Below, piece by piece: positions 1 through 8,311 of a stretch of 64,000 nt of DNA. The notes under the pieces were generated by a model. The model ran no database searches. It saw only the letters and a list, made by a program, of their open reading frames with translations, and was not told the origin of the DNA. Every line of letters starts with the position of its first letter. Position 1 is the stretch's first letter. The translations under genes were made by a program, and so were the position numbers. The stretch spans positions 314,632-378,631 of the forward strand of contig PTET01000001.1 in NCBI GenBank assembly GCA_004359435.1. Reading direction: 5' to 3'. This stretch comes from Flavobacteriaceae bacterium (lineage in GTDB: Bacteria; Bacteroidota; Bacteroidia; Flavobacteriales; Weeksellaceae).

Positions 1-331
1 CAGTGGTTCCAGATGTAAATATTGTTATCGCAGATTTAGATAAAATAATTTTCTCCAACAACTCATCAACTGTCTTAAAAAACAAAGGTTTAATTTTCTT
101 TTCTGTGATTACATTTTCTTCCAAACCTGAATTAATTAATTCAGATGCACTTAAGTCAGAGTCTAATAAAATTATATCATTTTCGGAAGCAATTGCAATA
201 ATAAAATTTAAAAAAAATGAGTATAGATTGTCTGATTTAAAAGCATAATTATAAAAATTACTTTTATTTATGTCATTTAATAACTCATCATATTGCCTTA
301 TTTCATCTCTATCGATTAAGAATGGTAGCAT
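1..331 (-). CDS. AMP-forming acyl/aminoacyl ligase (ANL superfamily), N-terminal part
   Basis: The gene starts at ATG 331 and stays open to the left edge, so only about 110 N-terminal residues are visible. The last residues before the edge read IFTSGTT, the start of the phosphate-binding P-loop (T/S-SGTTG) of adenylate-forming enzymes such as acyl-CoA synthetases and NRPS adenylation domains. Such enzymes activate a carboxylic acid as acyl-AMP and load it on CoA or a carrier protein. The start codon shares one base with the stop of the ACP gene upstream (TAATG), so the two are probably translationally coupled, and loading of that ACP is the likely job. The substrate cannot be read from this fragment. 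Confidence 0.8.
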   Translation of the reverse strand, partial: MLPFLIDRDEIRQYDELLNDINKSNFYNYAFKSDNLYSFFLNFIIAIASENDIILLDSDLSASELINSGLEENVITEKKIKPLFFKTVDELLEKIILSKSAITIFTSGTT

Positions 332-555
332 TATTTTGCCAGTTTTATGTAAATTTCCCCAACTGTATTTACCAATCCATTTTCAAAAATATCAATATCA
401 AACTCATCTTCAATATACACTGTCAATTCTGCTAAATCAAATGAATTTAAACCAATATCATTTCTCAAATCATCAGTTTCATTTAAACAACTAAGGCTAT
501 CTAATTGTTTATTTAATCTGATATTATTTATTATTTCTAATATTTTGCTTTCCAT
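331..555 (-). CDS. Acyl carrier protein (stand-alone, specialised)
   Basis: This 74-residue acidic protein has the size and four-helix pattern of an ACP. The phosphopantetheine attachment site is GLNSFDL with Ser38 as the expected modified residue. The classical DSL is NSF here, which argues for a specialised carrier rather than the fatty-acid synthase AcpP. It lies inside a sugar-nucleotide gene cluster, immediately upstream of and overlapping by one base an adenylate-forming ligase, and downstream of an acyltransferase of the PglD/NeuD type. That context suggests it carries an acyl group destined for a sugar. This role is inference; the ACP identity is well supported by length and motif. 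Confidence 0.8.
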   Translation of the reverse strand: MESKILEIINNIRLNKQLDSLSCLNETDDLRNDIGLNSFDLAELTVYIEDEFDIDIFENGLVNTVGEIYIKLAK

Positions 556-612
556 TTTTTTAAGTTTTTTTTACACTTCTTTATTATATCATTACTGTAT
601 TTTCATTTTAGT

Positions 613-1296
613 TTATTGTTTTTTTAAAACAATCTTATTTCGCATAAATTCTTTCAATGAAATTGCTGGAGTTCCTATCCAAGTATCATATATATTTCTT
701 TTCAAATTTGTCACAATTGAGGAGCCTACTGTAACCAAAATATTTTCATCAACACAAATATCATGAGTAGATGAAACACCTGCCCCAATATAGCAATTAA
801 CACCTATTATGACACCACTTGATAAATTTACCCCAGAACCCATAGAAACATTATCATTTATAATTGTTTCATGGGCGATATTGCAACCATATCCAACATG
901 CACGTTAGTTCCTAATCTTACTTTCGAGCCTAAAATACACCCCGCATTTATAACGGTTCCTAGCCCTATATCGACATCTTCATAAATAATTACAGAAGGA
1001 TGAATAATTGTTGCAAAATTATTCGTATATTTTTTTATTCGATTAAAAACTTGTTTTCTTACAATCCTATTTGTCGGATTTGCAATTGAAGAAACAAAGT
1101 ATGCGTCAGAATATTCTTTACCGTCTTCTATATTTCCAAGTACTCTGTAGCCCATTATTTCTTCTCCTAACAATTCAGAATTATCATCCAAAAAACCTAG
1201 AATTTTCCACTCGTTTTTAATTTTATTTATTGAATTTATAATACAAATGACATCCATTCCTGACCCTCCAGCGCCTACAATAATAATTTCTTTCAT
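613..1296 (-). CDS. PglD/NeuD-type sugar acyltransferase (left-handed beta-helix)
   Basis: This 227-residue protein has an N-terminal Rossmann-like subdomain (IIIVGAGGSG, residues 4-13) and, from about residue 95, hexapeptide repeats of the left-handed beta-helix type. That is the architecture of PglD, NeuD and related sialic-acid or amino-sugar acetyltransferases. A His-Glu pair (H142-E143, in CNIAHET) sits where PglD has its catalytic His125-Glu126. The start at ATG 1296 is preferred over an in-frame TTG at 1317, because that TTG would overlap the end of the upstream gene. Family members acetylate the 4-amino group of UDP-4-amino-sugars using acetyl-CoA. The neighbouring ACP and ligase raise the possibility of a different, carrier-bound acyl donor. 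Confidence 0.82.
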   Translation of the reverse strand: MKEIIIVGAGGSGMDVICIINSINKIKNEWKILGFLDDNSELLGEEIMGYRVLGNIEDGKEYSDAYFVSSIANPTNRIVRKQVFNRIKKYTNNFATIIHPSVIIYEDVDIGLGTVINAGCILGSKVRLGTNVHVGYGCNIAHETIINDNVSMGSGVNLSSGVIIGVNCYIGAGVSSTHDICVDENILVTVGSSIVTNLKRNIYDTWIGTPAISLKEFMRNKIVLKKQ

Positions 1297-1297
1297 A

Positions 1298-1969
1298 TTA
1301 TTTTTTTTTAAATTCAACTTGTTTTATATATAATTTGCCGTTCTCATCTTCGATATATCCATTTGGATATGGATCTTCTAAGCATCTAAAAAAGTTATAT
1401 AATTCTTCCGTATTCATTTTGAGTAAATCTTCTTTTTTTAAACGGCTATCAATAGGGTTTCTTTTTTGTCTTACTATAGATTCTTCAGGCCATTCTTGCC
1501 AAGAAATATTTGGCATATCATCCAAATATCTATTAAACAAAACTATACTTGTAGATGTCATTTGATATAAAACATCAGACATATTCCCTGACAAATCTAA
1601 ATCAACTTCGTGCGAAAACAATCTATTATGAGTGTGAGCTCTTTTGGAATATTTATCGAAAGTGAAACTAAATATTCTGTGTTTTGTTCTAGTAACACCA
1701 TCTATAATTTGGAGCTGCAAAGGTGATCCGTAAGAATATCTATCTAATTCTGCACAATGTACTCCAATCGCCTCAATTTTTGAAGTTATTTCATCACCTA
1801 ATTCTTCACTCCAACCACAGGAGATAATTAAATCAAATTTGTTTAAATTTAATTTTAAAAGTTCATCGTGTGTTTTACACAAGACGCTTTCTTCAACCCT
1901 AGGGTGTTTTTTAATTGATGGATAAACATCTAAAGACCACTGCCTGTACGCTAAAAAAATAATTTTCAT
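1298..1969 (-). CDS. Formyltransferase-family protein, catalytic Asn apparently missing
   Basis: This 223-residue protein resembles the methionyl-tRNA/sugar N-formyltransferase family. The segment around VHCAEL...YGSPLQLQII matches the usual NxHPS...YRGxxPxxWAIIxG region, and the C-terminal part (YNFFRCLEDPYPNGYI) resembles the accessory domain of sugar formyltransferases. The conserved Asn of the Asn-x-His pair is Gly69 (GVH71), and I cannot place the catalytic Asp with confidence. It may therefore be inactive, divergent in chemistry, or simply misaligned by eye. It lies 12 bp from the upstream aminotransferase-like gene and one base from the acyltransferase, so it belongs to the same transcription unit and probably acts on the same amino sugar. 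Confidence 0.6.
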   Translation of the reverse strand: MKIIFLAYRQWSLDVYPSIKKHPRVEESVLCKTHDELLKLNLNKFDLIISCGWSEELGDEITSKIEAIGVHCAELDRYSYGSPLQLQIIDGVTRTKHRIFSFTFDKYSKRAHTHNRLFSHEVDLDLSGNMSDVLYQMTSTSIVLFNRYLDDMPNISWQEWPEESIVRQKRNPIDSRLKKEDLLKMNTEELYNFFRCLEDPYPNGYIEDENGKLYIKQVEFKKK

Positions 1970-1981
1970 ATAAGTATTATT

Positions 1982-3037
1982 TTATAACCACCATCCACAA
2001 GGAATGGCTACAAATTTAGATTTAAATTCATTTACTCCCTTTAAATTTACATTATTATTAAAAACAGAATAGATATTATTGTTAATGTGTACACCAGTCG
2101 CAAAAAATCCTTTGGATTTGAAATGCTCAATAGTTTGGTTTTTGTTTTGTGAAAGGGTACCAAAAACCCAATAATTGGGATTTGTATTGTTGTTTATTTC
2201 GAGAGGTTGGATGTTTTGACTTTCTTTTAGTTGGGCTGTCCATTTTTCACCATTCCTCTTCTGCTTTTGCAGCAGCTCTTCAATTTCTTCCATTTGTTTG
2301 ACTCCCAGAAAAGAGTTTACTTCGCTCATCATTCCCCCAAAACCTTCAAGGTGTATATCACAATCTGGATTTATTTCTCCATCAGCTGTTCTGAAATTTT
2401 GCCTATCAATACCAAAATCTCTAATTAAAACGGCTTTATCATATAATTTTTTGTTTTTAAATACTATAGCACCTCCTTCAATGGTATTGGGTAATCTAAC
2501 AGTCTGGAAAGAAAAAACTGTTACATCAGTCCCCAAATTTCCTAACCTTTTGCCATTGTATTCAGAACCAAATGCTTCAATTCCATCATCAATAATTGGG
2601 ATGTTGTATTTAATACCCAATGAATTTATTTTATCAATTTCTCCAACATATCCACAAAAATGATTGTGGAAAATTGCTTTTGTTTTATTTGTGATTTTTT
2701 GTTCTACATCTTTTGGGCACAAAGTTCCTGTATTTGGATTGATATCTGCCCAAACGACTTTCAATTTTCGTGTAACAAATGGTTGATTTGATGCCAAACA
2801 GCTTACTGGACTTGCGATAATTTCATCTCCTGGTTGTAAATCTAGAGTTGAAAGTAGAATTAACATCGCCATGTTGTAAGAATTTACACTCAGAACAAAT
2901 TCAGTACCTATAAATTTTTTTAATTGAGCTTCAAATTGTTGTCCATATTTCCCAAATCCAAGCTGACTAGAATATAGGATGGTTTCTAATTCTTTGGTAA
3001 TCCCTTCAGGCATATATGGTTTATATATAGGTATCAT
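1982..3037 (-). CDS. DegT/DnrJ/EryC1 aminotransferase paralogue, PLP lysine replaced by Arg
   Basis: This 351-residue protein is clearly a DegT-family sugar-aminotransferase homologue and aligns along its length with the next gene upstream. The lysine that forms the PLP Schiff base is Arg181 (SFQTVRLPNTIEGG against SLQAIKHMTTVDGG in the neighbour). The phosphate-loop motif NSGTAAL is NSYNMAM. Asp151 is kept. The protein ends exactly at PCGWWL, whereas the paralogue continues for about 18 residues, so the last helix is missing. The usual aminotransferase reaction looks impossible. It may be a non-catalytic partner of the active paralogue, a sugar-binding protein, or an enzyme with changed chemistry. 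ColD shows that Lys-less members (His there) can do PLP/PMP chemistry. Confidence 0.85.
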   Translation of the reverse strand: MIPIYKPYMPEGITKELETILYSSQLGFGKYGQQFEAQLKKFIGTEFVLSVNSYNMAMLILLSTLDLQPGDEIIASPVSCLASNQPFVTRKLKVVWADINPNTGTLCPKDVEQKITNKTKAIFHNHFCGYVGEIDKINSLGIKYNIPIIDDGIEAFGSEYNGKRLGNLGTDVTVFSFQTVRLPNTIEGGAIVFKNKKLYDKAVLIRDFGIDRQNFRTADGEINPDCDIHLEGFGGMMSEVNSFLGVKQMEEIEELLQKQKRNGEKWTAQLKESQNIQPLEINNNTNPNYWVFGTLSQNKNQTIEHFKSKGFFATGVHINNNIYSVFNNNVNLKGVNEFKSKFVAIPCGWWL

Positions 3038-3038
3038 C

Positions 3039-4127
3039 TTACCAACCTCTCTTAATTATCTCAATCATTTTTTCTTTATCTTCATTCGAGAGCCACCATC
3101 CACAAGGCAGATGAACCATCTCTTTGTAAAACTGGTCGAAAACGGGTAATTCTGTTCTGGACTCTTTAAATAGGGAATGCCTGTCATTTCTTAAATGCAA
3201 CTCTGAGGCTGTAATTCCATTTTCGGCTAATTTTTTGATGAATCCTTCTCTATTTTGTACTTTCATTGTATACAACCAGTACGATGGTGAAGTATTTGGG
3301 TTGTATTCCAACAATGAGACACCGGTTATATTTTTTAGATTCTGGTCAAAATACAATCCATTTTCAATATACTTGCCTAAAATATTATTTATATGATTCA
3401 TCTGCACAATTCCAATGGTAGCATTCACATTGTTCATATGATATTTGTAACCAGGTATCGTGATATCATTTTCTAATCTTGGCTTTGTTTTGTCTAAACC
3501 AAACCAACGAAGCAATTTTCCTTTTTTGTAATTTTCTTCAGACTTTACACAAAGGAATCCTCCATCAACAGTTGTCATGTGTTTTATAGCTTGGAGAGAG
3601 AATATAGTATAGTCTGAATGTGAACCTATTGGTAAGCCATTGTATTTTGCACCAAGAGCGTGAGCTGCATCTTCAATTATTGGAATATTAAATTCCTTAG
3701 ATATCGCAATAAATTCGTCCATATTGCAAACCATTCCTGCATAATGGACCAACATAATTGCTTTTGTTCTAGGGCTGATTTTTTCACGTACACTCTTAGG
3801 GTCAACCAATCCAGTGTTGGCTTGTACATCTGCCCAAACAACTTTTGCTCCAACAAGCTTTATGGCTACATTGGTTGGTTCGGCAGTTAGAACAGTACTA
3901 ATCACCTCATCACCCACTCCAACTCCAGCCAATAATAATGACAAATGCAATGCTGCCGTACCTGAATTCAGAGAAAGTGATAAAGGGTTTCGAATAAAAT
4001 TTGAAAATTGATTCTCAAATTCATATACTTTTTCTCCTTCTGCAATATATCCGCTGTAGAGAGTTTCTTGGAGTGCAGGAATTAATTCTTCAACAGGAGG
4101 AATAAAAGGCTTAACAATGGGAATCAT
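3039..4127 (-). CDS. DegT/DnrJ/EryC1 PLP-dependent sugar aminotransferase
   Basis: This 362-residue protein is an aspartate-aminotransferase-fold enzyme of the sugar-nucleotide type. Visible features are NSGTAALHL (PLP phosphate binding, from residue 54), IIEDAAHALGA with Asp153 pairing the pyridine nitrogen, and Lys182 in LQAIKHMTTVDGG as the Schiff-base lysine. It follows the CapE/WbjB-like dehydratase by 3 bp, so its most likely substrate is that enzyme's UDP-4-keto-6-deoxy-HexNAc, as PseC uses the product of PseB. The next gene, one base away, is a Lys-less paralogue; the two may form a heteromer. Substrate and regiochemistry are inferred from context only. Confidence 0.88.
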   Translation of the reverse strand: MIPIVKPFIPPVEELIPALQETLYSGYIAEGEKVYEFENQFSNFIRNPLSLSLNSGTAALHLSLLLAGVGVGDEVISTVLTAEPTNVAIKLVGAKVVWADVQANTGLVDPKSVREKISPRTKAIMLVHYAGMVCNMDEFIAISKEFNIPIIEDAAHALGAKYNGLPIGSHSDYTIFSLQAIKHMTTVDGGFLCVKSEENYKKGKLLRWFGLDKTKPRLENDITIPGYKYHMNNVNATIGIVQMNHINNILGKYIENGLYFDQNLKNITGVSLLEYNPNTSPSYWLYTMKVQNREGFIKKLAENGITASELHLRNDRHSLFKESRTELPVFDQFYKEMVHLPCGWWLSNEDKEKMIEIIKRGW

Positions 4128-4130
4128 ATC

Positions 4131-5153
4131 TTAAGAATCTTGGTTGGCTAACTCTTTTTTCACATAATCCAATGTTAACAACAAAGATTTTAATTCTTCG
4201 ACATTTAATTGGTTTGTATTGTGGGAGTTGTATTCGTCTTTGGTTAATGAAGGTCCATCTTCCTGGACATATTTGGTGTAATTCAAATCTCTATAATCTG
4301 CGGGAACTCTATAAAATCCACCCAAATCTTCGGCTTTAGCCATTTCTTCTTTGGAACACAAAGTTTCGTACAATTTTTCTGAATGTCTTTCTCCTATTAT
4401 TTTGACTTCATTATTTGCGTTGAATAATTCTTTTAATGATTGAGCCAATGTAGCAATTGTTGCTCCAGGTGATTTCTGTACGAAGATATCACCAGGAGAG
4501 CCATTTTTGAATGCATACATTACAAGTTCAACCGAGTCTTCAAGGGACATCATGAATCGGGTCATGTTAGGATTTGTAATTGTCAATGGCTTACCTTCTT
4601 TGATTTGTTTAATAAACAACGGGATTATGGAGCCTCTTGAGCACATTACATTTCCATATCGGGTAGCTGTATAGATGGCTTTAGATTTTTGAACCCTTGA
4701 GTCCCTTGCCTTAGAAATAGCCAATTTCTCCATCATCGCCTTTGATATTCCCATCGCATTTATTGGATAAACAGCTTTATCTGTACTTAATACAACTACT
4801 CTTTCAACATTATTTCGAGCAGAAGCTTCCAGCACATTTTCAGCCCCCAAAATGTTTGTCTGTACAGCTTGTGTTGGGTAGAACTCACAAGAAGGCACTT
4901 GTTTTAAAGCTGCAGCATGAAAAACATAATTTACGTCTTGCATCGCGTTATTTATACTATCAAAGTCTCGAATATCTCCTACGACAAAATTCAATTTGTC
5001 ATTTTTGTACTCGATTCGCATATCTTCTTGCTTCTTTTCATCTCTACTAAAAATGCGAATTTCCTTTAAGTCTGAGTTTAAAAAACCTTTTAACATCGCA
5101 TTTCCAAAGGAACCTGTTCCACCAGTTATTAGCAAAATTTTATCTTTAAACAT
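4131..5153 (-). CDS. wbjB: UDP-GlcNAc 4,6-dehydratase/5-epimerase, CapE/FnlA/WbjB type
   Basis: This 340-residue extended short-chain dehydrogenase has a nucleotide-binding TGGTGSFG near the N-terminus, HAAALKQVPSCE, and MGISKAMMEK, where Met replaces the Tyr of YxxxK as is normal in CapE/FnlA/WbjB. Homologues convert UDP-GlcNAc to UDP-2-acetamido-2,6-dideoxy-L-arabino-4-hexulose, the entry to L-FucNAc sugars and also the product of PseB. The ATG at 5153 is preferred to an in-frame TTG at 5177, which would overlap wecC. The usual CapF and CapG partners are absent here; two DegT genes follow instead, which points to amination rather than reduction of the 4-keto product. Confidence 0.88.
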   Translation of the reverse strand: MFKDKILLITGGTGSFGNAMLKGFLNSDLKEIRIFSRDEKKQEDMRIEYKNDKLNFVVGDIRDFDSINNAMQDVNYVFHAAALKQVPSCEFYPTQAVQTNILGAENVLEASARNNVERVVVLSTDKAVYPINAMGISKAMMEKLAISKARDSRVQKSKAIYTATRYGNVMCSRGSIIPLFIKQIKEGKPLTITNPNMTRFMMSLEDSVELVMYAFKNGSPGDIFVQKSPGATIATLAQSLKELFNANNEVKIIGERHSEKLYETLCSKEEMAKAEDLGGFYRVPADYRDLNYTKYVQEDGPSLTKDEYNSHNTNQLNVEELKSLLLTLDYVKKELANQDS

Positions 5154-5158
5154 ATTTG

Positions 5159-6370
5159 TTATTTTAACACCCCACAAAAATCAAGTACAATTTGATTTTC
5201 TTTTAATTTCATGTATTTAAATTCATCATGAGCAACTAGCAATACAACTATATCAGCTTTTTCAACAGCCTCTTTGTAACTTGTAAGCTTGAAGACATTG
5301 TGAGAATCTATATTTGGCTCAACAATAAAGTATTCACCATTGTTGTCGTCTTGCAACACTTTTTGCGCAATATATTTGGCTGGAGACTCCCTTAAGTCAT
5401 CAATATTGGGCTTAAAAGCAAGCCCCATGAGTGCCACTTTGGGTTTTCTTTTGTTATCAAGTTCAAATTGTAATTTGGCATTTTGTATTTTTTCTGCACA
5501 CCAAAAAGATTTGTAATTGTTTACTTCCCTTGCCATTCCAATTATTTTGGATTCCATTGGGTAGTCTGACACGATAAAATATGGGTCAACTGCAATACAA
5601 TGTCCACCTACACCACAACCTGGTTGCAAAATATTTACTCTTGGATGTTTGTTCGCGAGCTCAATAAGTTCCCAGACATTAATAGATGCCTTGTCACATA
5701 TCAGAGATAGTTCATTGGCAAAGGCAATCTGAACGTCGCGAGATGCATTTTCTGTTAACTTGCACATTTCAGCTGTTCTTGCATTGGTTGGATGCAATTC
5801 GCCTTTTACAAACTGACTATAAAATGCGATGGATTTTTGGGTTGATTCCTCATTTACTCCACCTATAACTCTGTCGTTATGTACCAATTCGTGCATGACA
5901 TTCCCTGGTAAAACTCTTTCCGGGCAATAGGCGAGATATATTTTCCCCTCGAGCTCTGGCCTTTCAGAATAAATGTATTGCATCATTTTTTCTGTAGTCC
6001 CAACTGGAGATGTAGATTCAATAATATATAAATCTCCATTTTTCAAAAGTGGTAATATTGCTTTTGTAGCAGCTTGAACAAAAGAGATGTCTGGTTCGTT
6101 TTTTGCTTTAAAAGGAGTGGGTACCACAACAAGATATACATCTGCTTCTATAGGCTTGGTATCCGCTCTTAGATATCCATCAAACACAGCCTTTGCAACT
6201 GCAGTATCCAAACTTGGTTCTACTATATGTATTTTTCCTTGATTAATGGTATCTACTACCTGTTTGTTTACATCTACACCATGTACATAGATACCATTGT
6301 TGGCAATCAGTGCTGAAGTGGGAAGGCCGATGTACCCAAGACCAATTGTAACTACTTTATTTTGACTCAT
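5159..6370 (-). CDS. wecC: UDP-N-acetyl-D-mannosamine dehydrogenase
   Basis: This 403-residue protein belongs to the UDP-glucose/GDP-mannose dehydrogenase family. It has an N-terminal NAD-binding [10 protein letters not shown], the central helix domain with the catalytic cysteine in [14 protein letters not shown], and the C-terminal domain ([15 protein letters not shown]). It matches WecC/CapL-type enzymes that oxidise UDP-ManNAc to UDP-ManNAcA in two NAD-dependent steps. Its start overlaps the end of the upstream CysC::WecB gene by four bases, so the two are translationally coupled and it depends on the 2-epimerase for substrate. The cytosolic product feeds capsule or O-antigen assembly. Confidence 0.93.
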   Translation of the reverse strand: MSQNKVVTIGLGYIGLPTSALIANNGIYVHGVDVNKQVVDTINQGKIHIVEPSLDTAVAKAVFDGYLRADTKPIEADVYLVVVPTPFKAKNEPDISFVQAATKAILPLLKNGDLYIIESTSPVGTTEKMMQYIYSERPELEGKIYLAYCPERVLPGNVMHELVHNDRVIGGVNEESTQKSIAFYSQFVKGELHPTNARTAEMCKLTENASRDVQIAFANELSLICDKASINVWELIELANKHPRVNILQPGCGVGGHCIAVDPYFIVSDYPMESKIIGMAREVNNYKSFWCAEKIQNAKLQFELDNKRKPKVALMGLAFKPNIDDLRESPAKYIAQKVLQDDNNGEYFIVEPNIDSHNVFKLTSYKEAVEKADIVVLLVAHDEFKYMKLKENQIVLDFCGVLK

Positions 6371-7815
6371 AGCTCAATTTCTTTTATAAATTTCACAATC
6401 CTTTCACAGGCTTTTCCATCTCCATACGGATTGTGTAAGGCACTCATTTTGTTGTAATCTTGTGAATTGTCTAACAAATTTAGACAATTTTGAACGATTT
6501 TTTGTTTTTCAGTTCCTACCAAAATCACAGTTCCAGCTTCTACAGCTTCTGGTCTTTCTGTAGTATCACGCATAACAAGAACAGGTTTTCCCAAACTTGG
6601 TGCTTCTTCTTGAACACCTCCACTGTCTGTGATAATCAGATAAGATTGGTTCATCAACCAAACAAATGCAGGGTAACTCAGAGGTTCAATGAGTTTTATG
6701 TTTTGAATATTTCCTAATATCTCAAATACAGGACCTTTTACATTTGGATTCAGATGTACAGGATATATGATTTGTACTTCCTCAGATTTAGTTTGGGCAA
6801 TTTCTTTCAAAGCTGAACAAATCTGAACAAAACCATCTCCGTGGTTTTCTCTTCTATGACCCGTTACCAGGATGAGTTTTTTTGTTGAATCGATTGTATT
6901 TTTTAGAGACTCAATTTCTGGATTGGTTAAGGTATTGACCTTGTCAGAGCTCTCCAATAGTGCGTCTATAACTGTGTTTCCCGTAACCAAAATTGTAGAT
7001 TCATTTACTTTTTCGTCTAGTAGATTATTTTTAGAAGTGATAGTTGGAGCAAAATGTATGTCAGCTATTCTTCCTGTTATTTGTCTGTTGATTTCTTCCG
7101 GAAAAGGAGAATATTTGTTGTGTGTACGTAGTCCAGCCTCAATGTGGCAAATTTTCGCTCCAGAATAAAATGCAGAAATACTCGCTGCCATGGTTGTTGT
7201 TGTATCTCCGTGAACATAAACAAAATCGGGTTTGAACTCTTCGAAAATAGGTTTTAGACCCATGATAATGTCGCAGGTTAGACTATGTAGATTTTGACCA
7301 GGTTTCATCAAGTTTAAATCGTAATCGGGTTTTAATGAGATTCCTGTGAAATTGTCAATTTCGCCTTTTCTTGCCTTGGCATACAGACCCTTAATGTCCC
7401 TTTCTTCGCACTTTTCAAGGGGTGTACTTACATAAACCTCAAAGTAGTTTTCTTCTCCAACAATGTTTTTTACCAGTTCTCTGTCTTTGCTTAAAGGTGA
7501 AATAAATGCACCTAGGGTTATGATGCCCGCATCGATGAAAAGTTTGGCGATTTCCGCAACTCTTCTGATGTTTTCACCACGGTCTTCCTGGCTAAATCCA
7601 AGGTTTTTGTTGATTCCTAGGCGAATGTTGTCTCCATCCAAAAGGTAGGTTTTGTAGCCATTGTTGTAAAGTTCTACTTCAAGAGCATTGGCAAGAGTCG
7701 ATTTTCCTGAGCCAGAAAGCCCAGTAAACCAAATGAGTCTGCCTTTTTGACCTTGCAATTTCTCTCTGTGCTGCCTTTGAAGACTAAAATTTTGTGAAAA
7801 TAAATCTGTATTCAT
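6367..7815 (-). CDS. APS kinase (CysC) fused to N-truncated UDP-GlcNAc 2-epimerase (WecB)
   Basis: Residues 1-160 are an adenylylsulfate kinase: P-loop GLSGSGKS (32-39), [15 protein letters not shown] and the [19 protein letters not shown] segment. At residue 161 the sequence changes without a break into UDP-GlcNAc 2-epimerase at [14 protein letters not shown]. WecB residues matching known catalytic positions are kept (Asp204 in HGDTTTT, Glu226, Glu241, His320 in TGHRREN), but the first 55-60 residues of WecB, with the GTRPEAIK and QHR motifs of the UDP-binding domain, are gone. CysC also lacks its last 30 or so residues. There is a good promoter just upstream and wecC overlaps the end. It looks like a deletion that joined two genes in frame. 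I doubt the epimerase half works; the kinase half is also uncertain. Confidence 0.85.
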   Translation of the reverse strand: MNTDLFSQNFSLQRQHREKLQGQKGRLIWFTGLSGSGKSTLANALEVELYNNGYKTYLLDGDNIRLGINKNLGFSQEDRGENIRRVAEIAKLFIDAGIITLGAFISPLSKDRELVKNIVGEENYFEVYVSTPLEKCEERDIKGLYAKARKGEIDNFTGISLKPDYDLNLMKPGQNLHSLTCDIIMGLKPIFEEFKPDFVYVHGDTTTTMAASISAFYSGAKICHIEAGLRTHNKYSPFPEEINRQITGRIADIHFAPTITSKNNLLDEKVNESTILVTGNTVIDALLESSDKVNTLTNPEIESLKNTIDSTKKLILVTGHRRENHGDGFVQICSALKEIAQTKSEEVQIIYPVHLNPNVKGPVFEILGNIQNIKLIEPLSYPAFVWLMNQSYLIITDSGGVQEEAPSLGKPVLVMRDTTERPEAVEAGTVILVGTEKQKIVQNCLNLLDNSQDYNKMSALHNPYGDGKACERIVKFIKEIEL

Positions 7816-7832
7816 ACCCTAACAATGGTGAA

Positions 7833-7840
7833 CAAATGTA
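7833..7840 (-). promoter_or_regulatory. Promoter -7 element TACATTTG for the cysC::wecB gene
   Basis: The minus strand reads TACATTTG, a perfect match to the Bacteroidota -7 consensus TAnnTTTG, 17 bp upstream of the ATG at 7815. I see no clear TTTG at the -33 position. Confidence 0.55.
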
Positions 7841-7877
7841 GCGCTATATAATCTGTTTGAGAAGTTTATTTGCCTAA

Positions 7878-8306
7878 TTATTTGTCTTTTAAGACTTCTT
7901 TGTTCATTACTTCTTTTCTAAGTCCAGAGCTCGAAAACCTATGGTTTCTGCTATTGAAATAGAATTCAATCCCTTGTTTTTCGCAATATTCTCTTCCAGT
8001 AAAGGGTTTGTTGATGTATTCATCACCAATAATTCTCACATCAATTTTGAAAGAACGCAAAATATCTTCTAAATCTTGTTCAGTAATGTAAGGGACAATC
8101 TCATCTACATATTTACAGCCTTTGAGTTGAATATACCTCTCAACGATGGTCTGTGTAGGACTGTTTTTATCTTTTCTGTCTAGGGAAGGATCTATTTGTA
8201 AACCGCAAATTAAATAATCGCATTGGCTTTTGGCTTCTTCTAGCATTTTGATGTGCCCTGCGTGCAAAAGATCGAAGGCGCTGAATGTAATTCCTACTTT
8301 TTTCAT
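7878..8306 (-). CDS. Cytidylyltransferase-like nucleotidyltransferase (TagD/HldE-C type)
   Basis: This 142-residue protein has the HxGH motif of the nucleotidyltransferase superfamily (HAGH, residues 15-18) and a C-terminal RFSSSGLRKE in the place of the second signature motif. The size fits glycerol-3-phosphate cytidylyltransferases (TagD) and the adenylyltransferase domain of HldE. Such enzymes make CDP-glycerol or similar activated polyols used in surface polymers. The gene lies between rfbB and the cysC::wecB gene in the polysaccharide cluster. The exact substrate cannot be read from sequence, so I give no symbol. Confidence 0.75.
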   Translation of the reverse strand: MKKVGITFSAFDLLHAGHIKMLEEAKSQCDYLICGLQIDPSLDRKDKNSPTQTIVERYIQLKGCKYVDEIVPYITEQDLEDILRSFKIDVRIIGDEYINKPFTGREYCEKQGIEFYFNSRNHRFSSSGLRKEVMNKEVLKDK

Positions 8307-8311
8307 GTTTG

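Noticed and set aside
3..248. 81-codon plus-strand frame at the left edge
   Set aside because: It is antisense to the adenylate-forming ligase, whose IFTSGTT motif and start overlap with the ACP stop make the minus strand the coding one.
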